Of a stretch of 64,000 nt of DNA, positions 59,126-64,000 are shown one piece after another. Each line of letters begins with the position of its first letter. The first letter of the stretch is position 1. Made by a program: the position numbers and the translations under genes. The notes under the pieces were generated by a model, which made no database searches, had not been told where the DNA came from, and was given only the letters and a program-made list of their open reading frames with translations. This DNA comes from Haloplanus salinarum (GTDB lineage Archaea > Halobacteriota > Halobacteria > Halobacteriales > Haloferacaceae): positions 1,488,001 through 1,552,000 of the forward strand of contig NZ_CP101823.1 of NCBI RefSeq assembly GCF_024498175.1. The letters run 5' to 3'.

Positions 59126-60392
59126 ACTCCCGTGACACCATCGGTCTGATATCCTCGAACGGTATCGTGGGTCACGGTCGGGGCGTCCACGGCCCCCGAT
59201 GCCTGCCGTCGCACCTTTCGTACTTGGGGGAGGTTGTTGAGAGCAGGCACATTCCAGTCTTGATGCTTCTCGATGCCTTTCACAGCGATGTTGACGCTTG
59301 CACCACGGTCGGCGTGGTCTTGATGCTTGCACGACCGGCACTTGAACCGCTTCTTGTTCCGGTTCCCACACTCCGTATGTCCACATATTGGACACCGCTG
59401 ACTCGTATATTCAGGGTCAATCCACGTCGTTGGCACACCCTCGAAGCCGGCTTTGTACGACGTGTAGTATTGAAGCGCACGGAACGGCAGGTGGTGCAAG
59501 CGTCGGTTCATCAGCGTTCCGTAGTCGATACTCTCGCGCATCTCTTTGAGGTCTTCAAAGACGATGCACGGTTTCTCGAACTGGTGGCTCCACTCCACGA
59601 TATGACGGCTCACCTTGTGGAGTCGGTCACGGACAAACCGTTCCTCACGCCCTTCCAGCGTGTCGTGCATACTCGGTTTCTCGGCGTTCTGTACCCGCTT
59701 CCGCATCGTGAAGTAGCGGTGGCGCTCGAACTTGATTTCGGGGAAGTCGATGACCAGCGTGTCCTCGACGCCCTCTGCTGACAGTGCCGATAGTGCAACG
59801 CTGTCTTCGTTCACGTCTACGCCGATGACCGTCCGAGAGTCCTGTTTCTCTCGGACGGTACGCTCGGTATTCGTGACGTTGACGTGCAACTCGGGTGTTC
59901 CGTCATAGAACAGTGCTTCCGCCGTCCCAATCGTCCACTCGCCACCAGAGAGCTCGGCTCGGAGAATACGAGATGGGTGTCGTCGCCTTCCAGCACGCCT
60001 TTGACGTGCTTATACGGCTTGGCACTGATACGGAACTCCACGGTTCCATCGTCTCGGAGCGTGAGGTTGTAGCCTTCTTCGTAGTTGGCTCGAAGCGGGT
60101 ACGCGCCGTCTTTAGTGTGACTCGGGAGGCCGAAGTCGTCGTACTCGTGGTAGTTTTCTATCGCGCCGAGCGCTTTCGCTACGACACGTTGTGAGGTATT
60201 TTTCACGAGGTCGGCATCGTCGGCCACACGGTCGGGGATTTCATCCCAGTCCACGCCCTCTTTGGCGAGACGGATCGTTTCGTTGTACGCCCACCGCGAT
60301 TCGAGCGTGGCGTCGTACAGCAGGCTCTCGTTGTCACTCTGGATGTCGAGCTGAAAATCCAGCGTCTTCACGAGAGTCTGCTCCTGTGTCAT
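59116..60392 (-). pseudogene. tnpB (IS200/IS605), single frameshift
   Basis: The N-terminal part starts at ATG 60392 (MTQEQTLVKTLDFQLDIQSD) and the C-terminal part ends at 59116. Near 59945 the reading changes from HLVF in frame one to RAELSGGEWTIGTAEALFYD in frame two: one base gained or lost. RuvC acids remain: Asp in VIGVDVNEDS, Glu in IVFEDLKEM and Asp in HADRGASVN; zinc-finger Cys pairs in CPICGHTE and CRSCKHQ. It is a different subfamily from the copies at 30-33 kb. Confidence 0.82.
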
Positions 60393-60431
60393 TTCTCCAT
60401 CTCGGTGTAACAGTGCGTTGTGTTTCAATAT

Positions 60432-60612
60432 CAGCCATCCACGGTGAAAGTGGAACACTCACCTGAGCTTACGGCCTTCACGCTTGAGGCCAAATTCCGA
60501 GGCACTCGGCCTGCTCCGGCTGTAGAACTCCGTGACGGTGAACGGGAGCTCCGAGAAATCAAGCTCGATGTCCTGGGCGTCACGGATGAACTCGAAGAGG
60601 TCGTCGGCGACG
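60432..60612 (+). pseudogene. Gene fragment between tnpB and IS6
   Basis: The plus strand reads EHSPELTAFTLEAKFRGTRP, then LREIKLDVLGVTDELEEVVG and DEL, with haloarchaeal acidic composition, until the IS6 end. No start signal or family seen. Perhaps the middle of a gene cut on both sides by insertions. Confidence 0.25.
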
Positions 60613-61316
60613 AGTTGGTCGTGTTAACTTTGGCATCGATTCCACCAGACGGCGAGGGCTTGGAGCCACGATTCTGCTGTCGTCGGCTCAACGTGGCTGA
60701 ACGTATTTGAAAATGAAGAGGTTCGTCGTTTTACCTCACGAAATAGACGTTCGACGGCATTCCGATTGCCATGGAGTTCGTATCTGCAATCGAGGCCGTG
60801 TCGATCGAGGGCAGTTTGGAGCCATTGGGCATCGTCGACGAGAAACACGGCGGTTTCGACATCGTGTTTCTCGCGTAATTCACTCAGGAAGATTTCGGTG
60901 AGACCGGTCGTATACGTGCTAAAGAGCCGAATATGAAGGAATGTGTTTGTTTCAGGATCGATGGCGGCGTACAGCCAGTACTGCTGATCGTTGATTCGAA
61001 TCACGGTTTCGTCAAGCGCAACGTGATTCGGGCTCGCACCGCCTTCGGGCTGTAAATCGGCCTTTTGCACCCAGTTGTGGACGGCCGTTCGAGAGCGTTC
61101 GACACCCAACCTTTCAAGAATCGAGATGGTATTCGAAAGTGATAGTCCTGCCACGTGCATCTGAATACCGAGTCGCATCGCGAACTCGGGTGTCCGCTGA
61201 CGCTCCACAAAATCTAATTCGATCCAGTCGCTATCGTCGCTGAGGCGTGTGATTTCTGGCATAGACACTCAGAAATCAGCACGCCTCACTCTTCACGCTT
61301 AATTTGACACGACCCA
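60613..61316 (-). mobile_element. IS6-family insertion sequence
   Basis: About 700 bp with ends sharing GGTCGTGTTAAC (left, 60613) and GGTCGTGTCAAATT (right, read on the minus strand) as imperfect inverted repeats. It contains one transposase gene. No target duplication recognised. Confidence 0.7.
60624..61268 (-). CDS. IS6-family transposase
   Basis: A 214-aa DDE transposase with an intact frame. An N-terminal HTH region (LSLSNTISILERLGVERSRT and AVHNWVQKAD) is followed by the catalytic triad: Asp in NHVALDETVIRI, Asp in VFLVDDAQWLQTAL and Glu in RNAVERLFREVKRRTSSFSN. It resembles haloarchaeal IS6 (ISH15-type) transposases; the length is normal. It may be active. IS6 elements often cause cointegrates and deletions, which fits the number of broken genes around it. 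Confidence 0.87.
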   Translation of the reverse strand: MSMPEITRLSDDSDWIELDFVERQRTPEFAMRLGIQMHVAGLSLSNTISILERLGVERSRTAVHNWVQKADLQPEGGASPNHVALDETVIRINDQQYWLYAAIDPETNTFLHIRLFSTYTTGLTEIFLSELREKHDVETAVFLVDDAQWLQTALDRHGLDCRYELHGNRNAVERLFREVKRRTSSFSNTFSHVEPTTAESWLQALAVWWNRCQS

Positions 61317-61469
61317 TGAGGGGACGGGAAGAGCTCCGACTAAGTTACGCGTTATAGACAAGTCGAGATGAATCCCGGAATTACGAATCTGAATTTGAGA
61401 ATCGAGTCTCAATTACCGAGGACTGTATATGGGAGTAGGGCGCGAACACTGTCCCAAGAGGTGCCAACC

Positions 61470-61952
61470 ATGACCGAATCCCCGCGAGATGGGGTCCAAT
61501 CGTGGACTGAGTCGATGAGCGCCCGCGACCGCATTCGGGCGGTCGCCGAGTCACTTCGCGAACCCCGCTCAGTTAACTGGATCAGCGAGCAGGCCGACGC
61601 CGCCTGGAGCACGACCAACGAGGAACTTCAGGATCTCGTCGGCCAGGGCCAGTTGCGTCGCGTCGAGGCCGGCGAGACCACGCGCTACCAGCCGGACTAC
61701 ACGCGACTGCTCTTCGATGAGATCCGCACGCTCATCGAGAAAAACACCCGCGAGGAGCTGCGGAGTGAATTGGCTGCGATCACCGAGGAGATTGAGGAGT
61801 GGCAGGCGACCTACGACGTCGAGACGTGGGAGGAGCTCGAACAATCGCTCGCTGACGGCGACCTGGCAAATGCGGAGCTCCGGAACCGCCGCGACGTGAT
61901 CACGCGGTGGGTGGAGAATCTGGAAGACCGCCGGCTTATCAAGCATTCGTAG
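61470..61952 (+). CDS. DUF7342-like winged-helix regulator
   Basis: A 160-aa protein from ATG 61470 (MTESPRDGVQSWTESMSARD). Residues 15-75 form a winged helix (RIRAVAESLREPRSVNWISE; QADAAWSTTNEELQDLVGQG), followed by a wing (RRVEAGETTRYQPDYTRLLF) and a C-terminal coiled helical domain (NTREELRSELAAITEEIEEW). The gene at the right window edge encodes a paralogue with the same layout. Such haloarchaeal DNA-binding proteins often sit beside small toxin-like partners; here none follows. Target unknown. Confidence 0.72.
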   Translation: MTESPRDGVQSWTESMSARDRIRAVAESLREPRSVNWISEQADAAWSTTNEELQDLVGQGQLRRVEAGETTRYQPDYTRLLFDEIRTLIEKNTREELRSELAAITEEIEEWQATYDVETWEELEQSLADGDLANAELRNRRDVITRWVENLEDRRLIKHS

Positions 61953-62065
61953 GCGCTCTACTCGGATGTCGAAGCCGCTCGCGAACAGCGGGTCACTATG
62001 GCTGATCGCGTCACAAACTAATTCTAGTGATCGTCTAACGGGCGAGCGTCATTGGGGGGACCCAG

Positions 62066-62887
62066 CTACTCGCAGGACTGTTCGTCCGCCATCTGCTGGA
62101 GTTCGACGGCTGCCTTCTCGAAGTGTTCCGAGAGGAACGGCGTTCCCGACGTCACCCGCTCCTCAAGGAACGCAACGGCGTCAGTGACCGCATCAGCGTC
62201 GCGTTCCGCGGTCGCGACACAGTCGACATACCCGTCGAGTGCCCGACTGAACGCACGCGAGAAGTGGTCGTAGGCGCCGTCGACGCGCTCCATATTGTCG
62301 TCGAGCGACTCGACGAGGGCCCGATAGACGGTCGCCGCCGACGCGTACCGCCCATGCTCGCGGTACTCGTTCGCGAGATCGAACCACTGCGTGAAGTCGA
62401 TGGGCTCGAAGACGACGTGGTACTCAGGGTTCGTCTCTTCGAACTGCCGGTCGATCGAGGCACGAAGCTCGTCGACCGACTGTCTCGTCGGCTCGCCGAC
62501 GTGGGCGAGAAACCGGGCGCGGAGATCCGCATCGGCCGCGAGTTCTTCACGCAGGAACGCGCGGAGTTTGTCGGCGTTGGCGCCGTTAAGTGCGGCGTCG
62601 AGTCGATCGCCGTCGTCAGGCGGGGGGTCGTCGACACACCGAAGCAACACGGCGACGACGTGCTTGCACGCTCCCGGCCCATCGTACGGACAATCACACC
62701 ACGGGGAAACCCCGTCGGTGGCGAGGTCAACACGGATATCGTACTGACGGCTGCCACTCACGACGGCTGTGACGGTGGTGTCGACGCGGTGAATTTCGTG
62801 GATGTGACCCTCGTCACGGTATCCTTCACCGCGTTCGAAGACCGCGTCCGTACAGATGTCTCGAACCGTGTCCTCAGTTACGTCCAT
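62066..62887 (-). CDS. SWIM zinc-finger protein
   Basis: About 273 residues from ATG 62887 (MDVTEDTVRDICTDAVFERG). The SWIM finger CDCPYDGPGACKHVVAVLL (CxC...CxH) lies near 65-85, in the usual place after a beta strand pair. A large helical domain follows (DKLRAFLREELAADADLRAR; HGRYASAATVYRALVESLDD). SWIM fingers bind DNA or protein partners. This haloarchaeal type is common but unassigned. An upstream in-frame ATG at 62989 adds 34 residues of poor quality. Confidence 0.82.
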   Translation of the reverse strand: MDVTEDTVRDICTDAVFERGEGYRDEGHIHEIHRVDTTVTAVVSGSRQYDIRVDLATDGVSPWCDCPYDGPGACKHVVAVLLRCVDDPPPDDGDRLDAALNGANADKLRAFLREELAADADLRARFLAHVGEPTRQSVDELRASIDRQFEETNPEYHVVFEPIDFTQWFDLANEYREHGRYASAATVYRALVESLDDNMERVDGAYDHFSRAFSRALDGYVDCVATAERDADAVTDAVAFLEERVTSGTPFLSEHFEKAAVELQQMADEQSCE

Positions 62888-63026
62888 ATGCGTGGACGAT
62901 GGTTCCAGCGCGGACGGGAAAACCGATACGTTGCTCTCGCTTGCGCTCCGGATTGGAACGTCCCCACTCTGAGAGAAGCAACGATACAACCGCAGTACGG
63001 CGGAAATCCGAAGCTTGAATGAAGTC

Positions 63027-63164
63027 CTACTCGGCCGCGAGTTCGTCGTAGATTTCCTCGTACTCGTCGAGGTCCTGCCGGCCGAGGAATCAAATGAGAT
63101 ACCGCCGCGCCTCCTTAGCGGACAACTCCTCCAACCGCTCGGGGTGGTCGCGGTCAGTCGGCAT
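63027..63164 (-). pseudogene. Small 45-codon gene with internal TGA
   Basis: MPTDRDHPERLEELSAKEAR followed by RYLI, then TGA, then FLGRQDLDEYEEIYDELAAE and TAG. The frame and composition continue unchanged past the TGA, so a Trp or Arg codon was probably mutated. It begins 2 bp after the stop of the preceding gene in the same operon. Related small acidic proteins in haloarchaea are about 45-60 residues. Confidence 0.55.
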
Positions 63165-63166
63165 CC

Positions 63167-63619
63167 TCACGGTGGATTTGCTGCGCTATTCAGTCGATCC
63201 AGGTCTTCATTCTCGTATGCTGCTCGCCACATCGTATGGACTGCACGACTCACGAGCGACACTTCCGTCACGTCGATACAGGACGGTTTGGCATCAGTCG
63301 TCGTGGCGTCGGGCAGCGGGTGGAAATGGATTTCGGGGGAGTGTGTATTCGGGTGGCGATCGAAGCGCCAGTTGACGCCGTCGCTATCGACGTAGTGGAA
63401 CGAATACATCCCGAGTTCGCTCCATTGGATATCGAGCCGAGCGCTCTCGGCATCGGCGAGCCCATCGCTGAGACTGATCCGCAGTTCCGTGGGAGCGACG
63501 ACATCGTCGTACGCTGTTTCGTCGACAAGCGACTCGAGATCAAGCCAGAGGTCGCGAATCCGCTGGAGTGCCGGAAGATAGATCGGCCCGAACTCGCCGG
63601 CCCGGTCGTCGTCGCTCAT
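63167..63619 (-). CDS. Small haloarchaeal protein of an HTH-linked pair, 150 aa
   Basis: From ATG 63619 (MSDDDRAGEFGPIYLPALQR), overlapping the stop of the HTH gene (ATGA). It contains a DLWLDLESLVDETAYDDVVA helix, then beta strands (GMYSFHYVDSDGVNWRFDRH; PEIHFHPLPDATTTDAKPSC) and a C-terminal helix. The pairing with a DUF7342-type HTH gene, followed by a small ORF, is recurrent in haloarchaea and looks like a toxin-antitoxin or defence-type module, but there is no diagnostic active site. Function unknown. Confidence 0.6.
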   Translation of the reverse strand: MSDDDRAGEFGPIYLPALQRIRDLWLDLESLVDETAYDDVVAPTELRISLSDGLADAESARLDIQWSELGMYSFHYVDSDGVNWRFDRHPNTHSPEIHFHPLPDATTTDAKPSCIDVTEVSLVSRAVHTMWRAAYENEDLDRLNSAANPP

Positions 63620-64000
63620 ACGGCAAGCTGGTGGCTGGCCTCGTCGTAGGCGAGTGCGGCTTGTGCGACGGCGAGATTCTGCCGGGTCGTCCGCCACGCG
63701 GTGAGGTCGTCCCAGCCTTCCGTCTCGTCGGCATCGAGTTGCCGGGTGAGTTCCTCCGGCGACACCACGTCGTAGCGGTCCTCATAGCGCCGGATTTCGG
63801 CCTTCATGCCTTGAATACTGTCGAGCAACGCCGCCCGATCGACTTCCTCACGCAGTTCGCGGATCCGGGACATCAACACCCGGTCGCTGTTGCGCTTATA
63901 CAGCGTCGTTTGGCCGTCTGGTTCCGTCTCGGCGAACCCTGTATTCACCAGCGTTTTGCAGTGGCGACGCGCCGTTGGCTCGCTTACAAGGGCGCGGTCG
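63616..64000 (-). CDS. DUF7342-like winged-helix regulator, 5' end outside window
   Basis: The visible 127 codons read LVSEPTARRHCKTLVNTGFA and ETEPDGQTTLYKRNSDRVLM (second half of a winged helix and its wing), then the coiled helical domain RIRELREEVDRAALLDSIQG and so on, ending SHQLAV. The start lies past base 64000. It is translationally coupled (ATGA) to the next gene. It is a paralogue of the gene at 61470. Confidence 0.72.
   Translation of the reverse strand, partial: DRALVSEPTARRHCKTLVNTGFAETEPDGQTTLYKRNSDRVLMSRIRELREEVDRAALLDSIQGMKAEIRRYEDRYDVVSPEELTRQLDADETEGWDDLTAWRTTRQNLAVAQAALAYDEASHQLAV

Noticed and set aside
63236-63649. Plus-strand 137-aa ORF opposite the 150-aa gene
   Set aside because: Antisense to a coupled operon gene (ATGA with the HTH gene) and without supporting motifs.

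Overview
The window is from a haloarchaeon (Halobacteria). Coding is GC-rich with very acidic proteins, gene starts are often leaderless or overlap the previous stop (ATGA/GTGA), and it carries haloarchaeal ISH51-like, IS1595, IS6 and TnpB-only IS200/IS605 elements, Bat-type HTH and DUF7342-type regulators, and Tat-style lipoproteins. I saw no rRNA, tRNA or CRISPR array.

Layout. (1) 0-10 kb is a mixed accessory region: a PIN/RHH toxin-antitoxin pair, an imperfect 123-bp tandem repeat, a CNNM/CBS membrane protein, a tyrosine recombinase, a broken lipoprotein gene with a perfect hairpin inside it, a Bat-like regulator, a hydrolase, two membrane proteins and an ISH51-like element. (2) 10.3-29.6 kb is a transition-metal homeostasis region: an ECF-type Ni/Co importer (nikMNQO) followed by a DUF1405 gene, a second CbiM plus PDGLE pair, two NikR-type regulators, two tandem CobW/COG0523 GTPases in one operon with a MoaB-like and a NifU-like gene, a ZnuABC-type importer operon with a CzcO-like flavoprotein, a third CobW gene with a HEAT-repeat partner, and several very small metal-ligand-rich proteins. 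Short palindromes next to several of these starts suggest shared metal-responsive control. (3) 29.5-34.5 kb is an insertion scar: a flavoprotein gene broken by a non-autonomous TnpB-type element, a truncated tnpB, an orphan AbiEi antitoxin, an intact tnpB and an ArdC-like metalloprotease gene whose 3' end now lies in the IS right end.

(4) 34.7-57.2 kb is the most unusual part: one minus-strand operon of six overlapping or nearly touching ORFs encoding about 7,500 residues. In transcription order these are a PhoD-like phosphatase with a 400-residue tail, a DUF6603 protein, its probable C-terminal part in a shifted frame, a 1,162-aa protein, a 2,931-aa protein and a 965-aa protein ending in lamin-tail-like domains. 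None has a recognisable signal peptide. Three repeats in the giant protein look like beta modules of phage tail proteins. I know of no assigned function for this set; it is the best candidate for an undescribed system. A pirin C-terminal fragment abuts its 3' end and an IS1595 element abuts its 5' end, which suggests lateral acquisition.

(5) 57.3-64 kb is an IS graveyard (frameshifted IS1595 and tnpB genes, an IS6 element, gene remnants) followed by small haloarchaeal HTH, SWIM zinc-finger and accessory genes. The last gene runs off the window.
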